DNA of 64,000 nucleotides from Acidobacteriota bacterium (GTDB lineage Bacteria > Acidobacteriota > Thermoanaerobaculia > Multivoradales > JBCCEF01), in contig JBCCHV010000025.1 of assembly GCA_039028635.1 (NCBI GenBank), forward strand, positions 1 to 64,000, written 5' to 3'. Position numbers and translations under genes: made by a program. Positions 39,732-49,458 of this stretch are shown here, one piece after another. Numbering within the stretch: the first letter of the stretch is position 1; each line of letters opens with the position of its first letter. The notes under the pieces were generated by a model. It saw only the letters and a program-made list of their open reading frames with translations, was not told the DNA's origin and ran no database searches.

Positions 39732-41096
39732 CTAGGCAACCCAGATTGTCTTGACGTTGGTGAACTCGCGAATCCCCCAGGCGCCGAGCTCTCGCCCCCA
39801 ACCCGATTCCTTGACGCCGCCGAAAGGCAACCGGGGATCGGAACGCACGAAGTCGTTGACGAAGCAACAGCCGGCTTCCAGGTGTTCGAGGGCGAGCGCC
39901 GCGGCGCGCTCCTGGTCGCGGCTGAAGATCGCCGCTCCGAGACCGAAAACGGTGTCGTTGGCGACGGCCAGGGCCTGCCCTTCGTCGGCCACCGGAATCA
40001 CCGCCGCCACCGGGCCGAAAAGCTCCTCGTCATAGGCCGCCATGCCGGGACCGACACCGCCCAGGACGGTGGCCGGATAGAACGCCCCCGGCCCTTCCGG
40101 CAGCTCGCCACCGAGCAGACAGCGCGCCCCGGCGGCGAGGCTGGTGGTGACCTGGCGGTGCAGATCGTCGCGCAGGTCGTGCCGCGCCTGCGGCCCCAGG
40201 CGGGTGTCCTCGTGGCGCGGATCACCCATCGCGACGGACGCCATCTGCGCCACCAGACGCTCCTCGAGCTCGGCCCGTCGCGCCGCCACCACCACGAAGC
40301 GCTTGGCGGCGATACAGCTCTGGCCGCTGTTGATCAGCCGGCTGACGGCGCCGACCCGGGCCGCGAGCTCGACATCTGCGTCCTCGAGAACCACGTAGGG
40401 GTCGCTGCCGCCGAGCTCCAGAACGGTCTTCTTGAGGGCCCGGCCGGCGCGCTCCGCCACCGCCTTGCCGGCGGGAGTGCTGCCGGTCAGGGTCACCGCC
40501 GCCACCCGCCGATCGTCGATCACCGCACCGACCCGGCGACTTCCCAGGCGCAGGGTGGTGAACAACCCCGGCGGCGCCCCGGCGGTCGCAAACAATCGCT
40601 CGATCTCGAGGGCGCAGCCGGTGACGTTGGAAGCGTGCTTGAGGAGCGCCGTGTTGCCCGCCATCACAGCCGGCGCCGCGAAACGAAACACCTGCCACAG
40701 CGGGAAGTTCCACGGCATCACCGCCAACACCGGGCCGAGGGGTCGATGGGCGACGAAGCTGCGCCGCGCCTCGGTCGCGACATCCACCGACGCCAGGTCC
40801 GCCTCGCCGTGCTCGGCGTAGTGCTCGCACACCCAGGCACACTTCTCGACCTCGGCCCGGCCCTCGGCCACCGGCTTGCCCATCTCCGTCGCCATCAGGC
40901 GCGCGAGGGCCTCGGCACCATCTCGCAGGTTGGTGGCGACCCGCCGCAGCAGTCCCTGCCGGATCTCGAAGGAGGTCCGCCGCCAGGCCTCGAAGGCGCG
41001 GTGGCTGGCCGCCAGGGCATCTTCCAGCTCGGCCGGCGTCAGCTCGTCCCAACGAGCGATCTCTTCTCCGCTGGTGGGATCGACGCTGACCAGCAT
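39732..41096 (-). CDS. NAD(P)-dependent aldehyde dehydrogenase, succinate-semialdehyde type
   Basis: This 454-residue enzyme oxidises an aldehyde to the acid. Key motifs: VMPWNFPLWQVFRFAAPAVMAGN, FTGS-like LTGSTPAGKAVAERA, the general base Glu in LELGGSDPYVVL, catalytic Cys in NSGQSCIAAKRF and EELFGPVAAV. Overall it is closest to the YneI/Sad succinate-semialdehyde dehydrogenases. The ATG at 41096 overlaps the preceding lipoprotein stop (TGATG); a GTG at 41099 is an alternative. The pairing with a lipase-like gene suggests aldehyde detoxification or lipid turnover. Confidence 0.88.
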   Translation of the reverse strand: MLVSVDPTSGEEIARWDELTPAELEDALAASHRAFEAWRRTSFEIRQGLLRRVATNLRDGAEALARLMATEMGKPVAEGRAEVEKCAWVCEHYAEHGEADLASVDVATEARRSFVAHRPLGPVLAVMPWNFPLWQVFRFAAPAVMAGNTALLKHASNVTGCALEIERLFATAGAPPGLFTTLRLGSRRVGAVIDDRRVAAVTLTGSTPAGKAVAERAGRALKKTVLELGGSDPYVVLEDADVELAARVGAVSRLINSGQSCIAAKRFVVVAARRAELEERLVAQMASVAMGDPRHEDTRLGPQARHDLRDDLHRQVTTSLAAGARCLLGGELPEGPGAFYPATVLGGVGPGMAAYDEELFGPVAAVIPVADEGQALAVANDTVFGLGAAIFSRDQERAAALALEHLEAGCCFVNDFVRSDPRLPFGGVKESGWGRELGAWGIREFTNVKTIWVA

Positions 41097-42529
41097 CACT
41101 CGCCCTCCAGCGGGCGGCGCGGCGATTCGAGGAGCCAGAAGAGCAGGTTGTTGGTGAAGGAGGGATCTCGGGTGATGCGCAGATGGCTATTGAACAGGAA
41201 CAGGGTGTCCTCCCACTGAACCGGCGACACCAGCGTCGGCGACCAGCGACCGCCCTCGCGTTCGTCCATCAGGGCACTGCTGCGCAGCACCTTCCCATCC
41301 CCCGGTCCGAAGGCGACGTCGACCACCCGTCGGCGCTCGGAATCGACCCGCACGGTGCGGCTGGTGGGCACGGCGTCACCGGTGATCAGGTAGAGCTCGA
41401 GAGCGGCCGGCGGCCGCGCCGGCCGGTCGAGGGCGGCGGTGAAGGCGCGGGCCCGTTCGAGGCTGCGGCGCTGGTGGTCGAGTGCGATGCGACGGCGTTC
41501 GTCGGGATCTTCGATGGCGGGCAGGATGGCGGCCAGCACATCCGCCTCGGCGGGATCCGCGAGACCCCAGCCGCGCGCTACCCAGAGCTCCGGATCGAAC
41601 AGGTCGGCAATCGGTCCGTCGCCTTCCAGCACCGCCCCGAAGCGGCTGCGCGGCAGCAACTGATAGCCGGAGGGAAAGGTCCCCAGCACCGCGGCCCGGT
41701 AACGCGGCACCAGGGGGCCGAACTTCTTGCCCTCGATCAGCTGGCGCACGGCCTCGACGGTGCCACCGTTGGGCGGCGCCACCAGCACCGCGCGCTCGAC
41801 GTACCGGCTGCCGGCCCAGGTGACCTCCGGCAACGTGCCATCGGTGGCCAGGTCGCCTCCGCCATAGCGCAAGAAGTAGCGCGCCAGCACGGCGCCCATC
41901 GAGTGCGCCACTAGGTCGAACCGGACGTCGTAGTCGGCAATGCCGTAGCGGCGCTCGATCTCCCCCTGGACGTAGGCTCGCTTGTCCTCGATGAAGGCCT
42001 CCAGGCGACGGGCGTTCTCGACGTTGTCGCGCCGCCAGTCATAGGGAAATTGGAAGCAGGTGAAGTGGTTCGCGCCATAGTCGACGGCGGTGGCCTCGTC
42101 GCGATAGCCACCGACGCCGAGGGACTCGAGGATGTGGAAGTAGGCCTTGAGCTGGATCGGCAGGCCGAAGAGACGGACTTCGAGGTGGTCCAGCACTCCA
42201 ACCGCCTCGACGTCGTCGCGCAGCTCGTCGAAGGGCACACCATAGGCCATCGGCAAGGCCGCCAGCAGCTGACCATCGGGACGGCGACCGCTCGCCCAAT
42301 CGCCGCCGAAGGTTCCCCACACGGTGCGACCGGTGGCGGTGTCCTCGAGGCGCGAGCCGGTCATGCCCGGAATCACGATGACGGGATTGCGCTGCGGCGA
42401 ATCGTGGCGCGCGGTACGGCCGTAGATCGCCGCCAGGTCCGGCTTGGGTCCTCCCCAGGGAACACACCCGGCGAGCAACAGGCACGGCAGGATCCAGCGC
42501 AGCAGAGGGTTCGAGAATGGTCGTAGCAT
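41096..42529 (-). CDS. LCAT-like acyltransferase/lipase, lipoprotein
   Basis: This 477-residue protein has a lipobox signal (LLRWILPCLLLAGC, Cys about 22) placing it on a membrane surface. The lecithin-cholesterol acyltransferase-like domain contains NPVIVIPGMTGSRLED, FQFPYDWRRDN, the nucleophile elbow VAHSMGAVLARYFL and VERAVLVAPPNGGT. The late Asp and His of the triad probably lie in LITGDAVPTSRT and a downstream segment, though I could not fix the His. It likely acts on phospholipid or wax-type esters. It overlaps the aldehyde dehydrogenase start. Confidence 0.82.
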   Translation of the reverse strand: MLRPFSNPLLRWILPCLLLAGCVPWGGPKPDLAAIYGRTARHDSPQRNPVIVIPGMTGSRLEDTATGRTVWGTFGGDWASGRRPDGQLLAALPMAYGVPFDELRDDVEAVGVLDHLEVRLFGLPIQLKAYFHILESLGVGGYRDEATAVDYGANHFTCFQFPYDWRRDNVENARRLEAFIEDKRAYVQGEIERRYGIADYDVRFDLVAHSMGAVLARYFLRYGGGDLATDGTLPEVTWAGSRYVERAVLVAPPNGGTVEAVRQLIEGKKFGPLVPRYRAAVLGTFPSGYQLLPRSRFGAVLEGDGPIADLFDPELWVARGWGLADPAEADVLAAILPAIEDPDERRRIALDHQRRSLERARAFTAALDRPARPPAALELYLITGDAVPTSRTVRVDSERRRVVDVAFGPGDGKVLRSSALMDEREGGRWSPTLVSPVQWEDTLFLFNSHLRITRDPSFTNNLLFWLLESPRRPLEGE

Positions 42530-42653
42530 CGATCGAAGTCAATAACTTTAGCAGCCTAGGGGCGCGGGATAAGCTTCGTGGGTTTCTTACTTTTGGATTG
42601 GTTGCCGCGCTCCGTTCGCCGAGCGGTAGCCGTTTCGTCAGCGAGGGATTGCG

Positions 42654-43475
42654 ATGACCGATACCAGCGCCTGCCCGATCTGCGCTCAACCGCTGGAAAA
42701 CGCCGACTGCAAGCTCTGTCCGAATTGCAACAGCCCACTCCACGGATTCGACGGCTGGGCGGCGCGCAACGGAACGCTGGTCAGTCTGTTGCGCTATGTC
42801 GCCACCGCCCTGCTGGTGCCCTTCGCGCTGTGGATCGTGTCCTCGACCTACAGCAGTCGCGAGCAGGAGCGCGACGCCATCGCCCGCAAGCACGACGAGG
42901 TGTCCAAGATCATGCCGCGGACCGCTGCCGCCATCGATCTGCTGCAGGATCCATGTCTCAACAACAAGCCGGCGACCTGCCTCGACCGGATCGACGAAGG
43001 CTTTGCCGAGTACGTGCGGGCGACTCAGGAGCTCGAAGCCACCGTGACGCGCAATTTTCCCCACCTTCAGCCCACCAGCGAGCTCCTCGCCAGCCTACAG
43101 CGCGATCTAGCCATCGGCATTTCGCGGGTCTGGTCCGAGTACCGCGACTGCACCGAGAGCCGGCCGACCCTCACCTGCGTCGAGGAGATTCGCAAGCAGC
43201 CCTTTCCGCAGCTCGCGGTGGCCCATTTTCTGATCGATTTCCTGCATTGCGCGGTCCACGAGGAGCTCTCCGAGAGCGGTGTCTTCTCCGACAACCTGGT
43301 GTGTCGACGGACCATCGAAAGGCACCGCGAAATCGCCCTCGAGCGCCCGACCCGGATCATCGAGAAGTTCGAGGGCGCCGCCCTGCGACCGAAGCTCGCC
43401 GAGATCGCCATCGCCATCTGGTGCGAAGAGATGGTGCCCAGTACCGGCTGGGACGACCGCGGGCTCTGCTCCTGA
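42654..43475 (+). CDS. Zinc-ribbon membrane protein of unknown function
   Basis: This 273-residue protein opens with a double-CxxC zinc ribbon (CPICAQPLENADCKLCPNCN), then a single transmembrane helix (about residues 47-65, LLRYVATALLVPFALWIVSSTY). The remaining 200 residues are mostly helical, with many cysteines (DPCLNNKPATC, RDCTESRPTLTC, LHC, VCRR, WCEE) that could form disulfides outside the membrane. I do not recognise the family. It lies 24 bases before the TTG start of an MFS transporter gene. Confidence 0.7.
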   Translation: MTDTSACPICAQPLENADCKLCPNCNSPLHGFDGWAARNGTLVSLLRYVATALLVPFALWIVSSTYSSREQERDAIARKHDEVSKIMPRTAAAIDLLQDPCLNNKPATCLDRIDEGFAEYVRATQELEATVTRNFPHLQPTSELLASLQRDLAIGISRVWSEYRDCTESRPTLTCVEEIRKQPFPQLAVAHFLIDFLHCAVHEELSESGVFSDNLVCRRTIERHREIALERPTRIIEKFEGAALRPKLAEIAIAIWCEEMVPSTGWDDRGLCS

Positions 43476-43499
43476 CCGCCATCTTCGGGACCCCCGGTT

Positions 43500-44789
43500 T
43501 TGAGCGCTGACAAGGTCGGGTACCTCGAGCTCCTGCGCACCAATCGCTCCTACCGGCGGTTGTGGCTCGGCGATATCGCCTCCCTGCTGGGGGACTGGTT
43601 CAACACCATCGCCCAGTACACGCTGATGCGCCAGCTCACCGGCTCGACCCTCGCCTTGGGGCTGGTGTTCGTCACCAAGATGCTGCCCTTCGCCCTCGCT
43701 TCGCCGGTCGCCGGGCTGCTCACCGACCGCTGGAATCGCCGTCGGCTGATGATCGCCGCCGATCTGGTGCGAGCCTTGGTGGTGCTCGGATTTCTCGCCA
43801 TCGACGGTGCCGAGGATCTGCCGTTGTTCTATGCCCTGTCCGCCCTCCAGGTGATGATCGGCGCCTTCTTCATCCCGGCTCGCAGCGCTTCGATCCCCAA
43901 CATCACCAGCCCCAAGGAGCTGCTCACCGCCAACGCCCTGTCGGCCGCCACCTGGTCCGTCCTCCTCGCCCTCGGCGCCGCCCTCGGCGGCTTCGCCACC
44001 GATCGCCTCGGCACCGACGCGGTGTTCCTGATCGACAGCGCCAGCTATCTGGTTTCGGCGTTCTTCATCTGGCGCACGGTGATTCCGCAAAGCACCGACG
44101 CCCCTTCCCACGGACCGGTGATTCGCACCGCCTGGAACGACATCGTCGCCGGCTGGCGACACCTGCGGGACTCACCGCGCATCGGTCGGATCGCCCTCAC
44201 CAAACCCGCCTGGTCTCTCGCCGGGGCCGGCCTGGTCTACCTGCTGGCGCTGGTCGGCGAGGAGCTGATGCCGGCGGCGCCGGCGGTCGGCATGGGAGTG
44301 CTCTTCGCCATTCGAGGCCTCGGCACCGGCTGTGGACCGATCGCGGCCCGCACCCTGTTCCCGGACGAGCGCCGCTGGCCCGCCCTCATCGGTAGCGGCA
44401 TCGTCGCCAGCGGCTTGGCCTACATCGTTCTGGGTCAGCTCCCGTGGACCCTGTGGATTCTCCTGCCCGTGTTCCTCGCCCACACCCCGAGTGGCGCCAA
44501 CTGGGTGCTGTCCACGGTCCTGCTGCAGAAGCGCACCGCCGATCGCTTTCGCGGACGGATCTTCTCCACCGAGTGGCTCCTGCTGACGCTGGTCGACACC
44601 GTCACCATCCTCGCCGCCAGCCTGCTTCTCGAGCTCGAGGTCCTCAGCCTACGAGGGGCGATCACCGCCTTCGCCGGTCTCCAGATCCTCACCGGGATCG
44701 CCTGGTGGATCTGGATCGTGCCCGCCGAGCGGGCCCAGGCGGCGCCCTCCGAGAGCCCGCTCGAGGACGCCCACGATCCGCCGTCCTGA
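43500..44789 (+). CDS. MFS transporter, DHA3-like
   Basis: This 429-residue transporter has 12 predicted helices and the MFS loop-2 motif (LLTDRWNRRRLM) after helix 2. Other family features are GDWFNTIAQYTLMRQLTGSTLALGLVF, the N-terminal signature of the TSS/DHA3 type, and FIPARSASIPNITSPKELLTANALSA. It may export drugs or metabolites. The start is a TTG at 43500 with the MSADKVGYLELLRTNRSYRRL opening usual in this family split by helix 1; the ribosome binding site is weak. Probably co-transcribed with the zinc-ribbon gene. Confidence 0.86.
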   Translation: MSADKVGYLELLRTNRSYRRLWLGDIASLLGDWFNTIAQYTLMRQLTGSTLALGLVFVTKMLPFALASPVAGLLTDRWNRRRLMIAADLVRALVVLGFLAIDGAEDLPLFYALSALQVMIGAFFIPARSASIPNITSPKELLTANALSAATWSVLLALGAALGGFATDRLGTDAVFLIDSASYLVSAFFIWRTVIPQSTDAPSHGPVIRTAWNDIVAGWRHLRDSPRIGRIALTKPAWSLAGAGLVYLLALVGEELMPAAPAVGMGVLFAIRGLGTGCGPIAARTLFPDERRWPALIGSGIVASGLAYIVLGQLPWTLWILLPVFLAHTPSGANWVLSTVLLQKRTADRFRGRIFSTEWLLLTLVDTVTILAASLLLELEVLSLRGAITAFAGLQILTGIAWWIWIVPAERAQAAPSESPLEDAHDPPS

Positions 44790-44877
44790 GCCCGCCCTCG
44801 GCATCGCGGGTCGAGCATGAGCAGCGCCCTCGGAGGCCTCCCTCCGGGCGGCGCGGCACCTTCAGGCCGGCGCGTAA

Positions 44878-44886
44878 TGCTAAGAT
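44878..44886 (+). promoter_or_regulatory. Possible extended -10 promoter of the C25 peptidase gene
   Basis: TGCTAAGAT fits an extended -10 (TG-N-TAtaaT with one change pair) 67 bases upstream of the peptidase ATG. A convincing -35 is absent, as is common for extended -10 promoters. A purine-rich AAAGGAGG follows downstream at about 44894, which may belong to the leader. Confidence 0.35.
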
Positions 44887-44952
44887 ACCCAACAAAGGAG
44901 GCGAAATTCCGCCCATAAGCCTCCTCCTCCAGAAGCCAAGCAGGAGCAATCG

Positions 44953-47900
44953 ATGCGATCACCAGCGCCGGGAACCGAGAGCTACTCCACTCACGGACAT
45001 ACGTATATATTCCGATCTCTTCTGATCGCCGCCTGCCTCCTCAGCACCGGTTTCCTGGTACCCCGGGCCTTCGCAGTCACCGTCGTCCAGGACAACACCA
45101 GCGCCGGAAGCATCGATGGCTCGACCGCTTGCGGCGGCAGTGAGTTGACGCGAACCTTCCTGGTCAGCGAGAGCTTCTTGCTCGAAGACATCGACCTGGG
45201 CTTCAATGCCACTCACCCCAACCGCGGAGACATTCGCGTCACCCTGCAGTCGCCAGCCTCGACCTCGGTGGTGGTGATCGCCGAGTCGGCCGACGCCGAC
45301 AACGACTACGACCTCGCCCTCGACGACGACGTCGCCGCCGCTCTCGACGACGGCACCGCCGACTCCACTGCCGCCCCCAACTACCACCTCGACCGCAGCG
45401 CCAGCCCGAGCAATGCCCTGCGTTCCTTCGTCGGCGAGAACGTCAACGGCACCTGGACCCTGCTGATCTGCGACACCGTCGGCGGCACCAACGACGGCAC
45501 CTTCCAGAGCGCCCGCCTGACCCTGCGCGGCCCCGACGCGGCAGCTGCGGCGATCGATTGCGTCAACCCCGGCAACGATGGCGACCAGGCCAGTCTCTCG
45601 GGGGTCGTCAACGAGTACTACGCTCCAGCGGCGAGCGCTCCCGCCGGCGACACCAGCCTGCGCCTGACCTCGGCCACCGGACTGGCCGCCGGCGACAAGG
45701 TGTTGGTGATCCAGATGCAGGACAGCTCGATCGACGCCAGCGACACGGACGCCTACGGCGACGGCGTCGCCGGAGTCCCGGCCCGCGGCAGCCTGACGGA
45801 CCGCTGGACCGGCTTCTACGAGTTCGTCGGCGTGGCCTCGATCAGCGGGGCGGCGCCGGACATTACCGTCGGCCTGAGCAGCGCCCTGCAGAACAGCTAC
45901 TGGAATCGCGGTCGCTCCACCTTCCAGGTGATCCGCGTGCCGCAGTACGCCAACGTCACCCTCGGCGGCAGCATCACCGCCTCGCCGTGGAACGGCAGCA
46001 CCGGCGGCGTGGTGGTCTTCGAGGCCGCCGCCAGCCTCGACTTCAACGGCCAGACCATCGACGTCGACGGCGACGGCTTCCGCGGCGGTGTCAGCGGCGA
46101 CACCGTCGATCCGCCCAACGATACGGGCTTCGTCCGCACCAGCCTCGACGACGGAGCCGCCAAAGGCGAAGGCACCGTCGGCACTCCGGCCGGTTCCGGA
46201 GGACCGGGCTATCCCAATGGCGATCTCGCGCGCGGCGCCCCGGGCAACGCCGGCGGCGGCGGCAACGAGCACAACGCCGGCGGCGGCGGCGGCGGCAACG
46301 GCGGCATCGGCGGTACCGGCGGCGACACCTGGATCGGCGCCCCGCAGCAGCCCTACGGCGGCTTCGGCGGCACGGCCTTCGCCGCCAGCCATCGGCGGGT
46401 GGTGCTGGGCGGTGGCGGCGGCGCCGGCGCTTCCAACAACGACTCTCTGCCGGCCGGCGGACCCGGGGGTGGCCTGGTCATCGTGCACGCCTACGAAGTC
46501 ACCGGAACGGGCACCATCTCGGCCGATGGCGTGGCCGGCGACGACTCCTTCCAGGACGCCGCCGGCGCCGGCGGGGCCGGCGGCTCGGTGGTGCTCGCCG
46601 CCCTCAACGGCTCCCTCGCCAACCTCACCATCGAGGCCCTCGGCGGCAACGGCGGCAACGCCACCTTCAATGCCGGCGATCGCCATGGTCCCGGCGGCGG
46701 CGGCGCCGGCGGGGCGATTTTCTACTCCTCCGGCGTCGGCACCCCCACCACCTCCGTCGCCGGCGCCGCCGGGGGCAGCTACCTGCCCGATGCGGTGCCC
46801 TATGGGGCCACCGCCGGCCAGCCGGGGACGGTGGCGACCTTCGCCAACACGGAGATCATCTGCTCCACCTTGCCGGTCACCCTGTCATCCTTCGCCTCTC
46901 GCCGCGGCCGTCATGGCTGGACCTTCGAATGGACCACCGTCACCGAAACCGCCAACCTCGGCTTCGACCTCTTCGGCAAGGACGATGGCCAGTGGCGGCG
47001 ACTGACCCGGCAGCCCGTGGCGAGCCACCAGATCGACTCCCTGGTGCCAGGCCGATATGCCTTCGAAAGCGATGATTCCGCGGCCTTCGAGGCCTTCCTG
47101 CTGGTCGATACGGACATTCGCGGTCGCCAGCAACACCACGGTCCCTTTGGCCCGCTCGAGAGCTACGGCCGACCACCAGCGGTGAAACCGATCGACTGGC
47201 AGGCGGTCGCGGCCCAGCGGCAGAATCGCTCTGCCGAAGCGAGAGCGAAGCGTGACGCCATCGTCGGCCTGCGGGTCGACGCCGACGGCATCTACCGGGT
47301 TCGCCACGAGGACTTGCTCGCCGCCGGCTTCGACTTCGCTGGCGTCGAGATACACCGCTTGGCCTTGAGCGATCCCAATCACGGGCTGGTGCCGGTCTTC
47401 GTCCAGGGCTCTAGCCACAATCGCCGGCGTTTCGGCCCCGGCGGCTACGTCGAGTTTCTCGGCCGCGGCTTGGCGGACAGCCTCTACACGACCAGCCGCC
47501 TCTACCACCTGTTCGAAGCCGACCATGCGCTGGCGGTACGGCTCGAGGATGGCCGACCGCGACAGCGCCAACCGATGCGCAGCTACCGCGCCAACCAGGA
47601 AGTCCACCGCGACCGGCTCTACAGCTTCGCCGCTCCCCACGGAGACCCCTGGTACGAGGCCGCCATCCTGGCCCGTCGCGGCGAGGCCAGTGCCACCTTT
47701 CCGATCACCGTCGACGCCCCGGCTTCGGCGCGCGACGCCGTTCTCGAGATCGACCTCTGGGGCGTCACCGACTGGCCCGGCCTCGCGCCCGATCACCACC
47801 TCGAGGTGCGCTTCGACGGCCAGTGGCTGGGGGAGCTGTGGTTCGACGGGCTGGAGGCGCGCACGCTGCGCTTTCCCATCCCCGCCGGCCTGCTGGTCGA

Positions 47901-49299
47901 GGGAGATCATGAGGTCGAGATCCGCCTGCCCGGCGACACCGGCTTCGATTTCGACCTCATCCACCTCGACCGCTACCGCCTGCGCTACCAGCGCCGCTTC
48001 GTCGCCCGACAGGACGCCCTGACCTTCCCCGGCCGCGGTCGCGACATCGAGATCAGTGGCCTGTCCGCAGATCAGGTGGTGGTCTACTCGGGGGCCGGCA
48101 GCCGGCTGAGGGGTCTGGCAGCGACTCGTCGCGGGTCCGCAGACTTCCGCCTGCGGCTCTTCGCGCCGGCCGGTCGCGACCTGGTGGTGGCCGGACCGCA
48201 GGCCCTCGCCTCACCGACCCTCGAGGCCGTCCACCGCCCCGCCGACGATCTCTTCGCCGGCCCGACCGACTATCTGGTGATCAGCCACCCGGATTTCCTC
48301 GCCGGCCTCGACGAGCTGGTGGCGGCGAAACGGGCCGCCGGCCTGCGCGTCCGGGTGGTCGACGTGCGCGATCTCTACGCCCTGTTCTCGGGCGGCGTCT
48401 TCGATCCCGACGCCATCCAGGCCTACATCGCCCGCGCTCACCGCCGCCTGGGAGTGCGCTACGTGCTGCTGGTCGGAGGAGATACCTACGACTATCTGGA
48501 TCACCTCGGCCAGGGCTCGATCAGCTTCATCCCGACCCTCTACACCGCCACCGACGAGATCGTCCGCTTCGCACCGGCGGATCCGCTGTTCGGCGATGTC
48601 GATGGCGACGGCGTGCCGGAGGTCGCGGTGGGGCGATTCCCGGTTCGCACCACCACCGAGCTGGCGGTGGTGATCGAGAAGACCCTGAATCAACGGTCCG
48701 ACCGGACGACGGCGACCTTCGTCGCCGACGACGCCAGCGACCGAGCCCTCACCGGCCTCAGTCGACGGCTCACCGGTCTGCTCCCGGAAGCCTGGCAACA
48801 TCAGCTCATCAGCCTCGACGAGATGTCCACCGAGACCGCCCATCGCCACCTGCTGGCGGATCTCACGGCCGGTCGCGCCCTGATCAACTTCGTCGGCCAC
48901 TCGAGCCCGACCACCTGGACCTTCGACGGCCTCCTCGCCAGCGGCGACATCGACCGCCTGACGCCCGGAGGAGGGCCTTCGATGGTGATTCAGTGGGGTT
49001 GCTGGAACACCTATCACGTAGCCCCTACCTACGACACCCTGGGGCATCGATTCCTGCTCGCCGAAGGCGCCGGAGCGAGCGCCGTCGTCGGCTCGTCGAC
49101 CCTCTCCAAGGTGAGCTCCGACCGTATTCTGGGGCCGGCCGTGCTGGAACGGCTGATGATCCCGGGAACCACCCTCGGAGAAGCCATGGTCGCTGCCAAG
49201 GGATCGCTGGCGGGACGCGCCGGCGAGCTCGCCGACGTCCTCGCCGGCTGGACCTTGTTGGGAGATCCCGCCCTGGTCCTGGTCGACGACGGCCAGTAG
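44953..49299 (+). CDS. Gingipain-like C25 peptidase with P-domain and Gly-rich region
   Basis: This 1448-residue exported protein has a signal peptide (about residues 20-42), an N-terminal proprotein-convertase P-domain (about 45-195, FVGENVNGTWTLLICDTVGGTNDGT), a linker with beta repeats, and a Gly-rich stretch (about 410-620). An LPVTLSSF segment (about 640) is followed by an Ig-like region and the C25 caspase-like domain (about 1090-1440), with His in INFVGHSSPTTW (about 1316) and Cys in VIQWGCWN (about 1350). The aspartate-calcium repeat DVDGDGVPEVAVGRFPV is retained. It is probably secreted and cleaves proteins after Arg or Lys, but the specificity is a guess. An AGGAG precedes the ATG by six bases. 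Confidence 0.85.
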   Translation: MRSPAPGTESYSTHGHTYIFRSLLIAACLLSTGFLVPRAFAVTVVQDNTSAGSIDGSTACGGSELTRTFLVSESFLLEDIDLGFNATHPNRGDIRVTLQSPASTSVVVIAESADADNDYDLALDDDVAAALDDGTADSTAAPNYHLDRSASPSNALRSFVGENVNGTWTLLICDTVGGTNDGTFQSARLTLRGPDAAAAAIDCVNPGNDGDQASLSGVVNEYYAPAASAPAGDTSLRLTSATGLAAGDKVLVIQMQDSSIDASDTDAYGDGVAGVPARGSLTDRWTGFYEFVGVASISGAAPDITVGLSSALQNSYWNRGRSTFQVIRVPQYANVTLGGSITASPWNGSTGGVVVFEAAASLDFNGQTIDVDGDGFRGGVSGDTVDPPNDTGFVRTSLDDGAAKGEGTVGTPAGSGGPGYPNGDLARGAPGNAGGGGNEHNAGGGGGGNGGIGGTGGDTWIGAPQQPYGGFGGTAFAASHRRVVLGGGGGAGASNNDSLPAGGPGGGLVIVHAYEVTGTGTISADGVAGDDSFQDAAGAGGAGGSVVLAALNGSLANLTIEALGGNGGNATFNAGDRHGPGGGGAGGAIFYSSGVGTPTTSVAGAAGGSYLPDAVPYGATAGQPGTVATFANTEIICSTLPVTLSSFASRRGRHGWTFEWTTVTETANLGFDLFGKDDGQWRRLTRQPVASHQIDSLVPGRYAFESDDSAAFEAFLLVDTDIRGRQQHHGPFGPLESYGRPPAVKPIDWQAVAAQRQNRSAEARAKRDAIVGLRVDADGIYRVRHEDLLAAGFDFAGVEIHRLALSDPNHGLVPVFVQGSSHNRRRFGPGGYVEFLGRGLADSLYTTSRLYHLFEADHALAVRLEDGRPRQRQPMRSYRANQEVHRDRLYSFAAPHGDPWYEAAILARRGEASATFPITVDAPASARDAVLEIDLWGVTDWPGLAPDHHLEVRFDGQWLGELWFDGLEARTLRFPIPAGLLVEGDHEVEIRLPGDTGFDFDLIHLDRYRLRYQRRFVARQDALTFPGRGRDIEISGLSADQVVVYSGAGSRLRGLAATRRGSADFRLRLFAPAGRDLVVAGPQALASPTLEAVHRPADDLFAGPTDYLVISHPDFLAGLDELVAAKRAAGLRVRVVDVRDLYALFSGGVFDPDAIQAYIARAHRRLGVRYVLLVGGDTYDYLDHLGQGSISFIPTLYTATDEIVRFAPADPLFGDVDGDGVPEVAVGRFPVRTTTELAVVIEKTLNQRSDRTTATFVADDASDRALTGLSRRLTGLLPEAWQHQLISLDEMSTETAHRHLLADLTAGRALINFVGHSSPTTWTFDGLLASGDIDRLTPGGGPSMVIQWGCWNTYHVAPTYDTLGHRFLLAEGAGASAVVGSSTLSKVSSDRILGPAVLERLMIPGTTLGEAMVAAKGSLAGRAGELADVLAGWTLLGDPALVLVDDGQ

Positions 49300-49383
49300 C
49301 CCGGCCCAGTCGGAACGGCGCCTTCGGCGGTTTTCCCGCGCCGCGAATCCCCTCCCCCTGGCGGGCCCAGGGAAGTCGTTGCG

Positions 49384-49389
49384 TATACT
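49384..49389 (+). promoter_or_regulatory. Possible -10 element of the TPR lipoprotein gene
   Basis: TATACT matches the -10 consensus at five of six positions, 70 bases upstream of the ATG. No -35 hexamer is apparent at the expected distance. Confidence 0.3.
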
Positions 49390-49458
49390 CGTGGGCGACA
49401 CCTTCGAGAAAAAGAGTCGCCTCACACGAGACGTTGGATTGCCGGGGAGACCACCGCT

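Noticed and set aside
46230-46330. GGC-rich repetitive DNA that could be read as a repeat array
   Set aside because: It is in frame within the C25 peptidase and encodes its Gly-rich region, so no separate element is needed.
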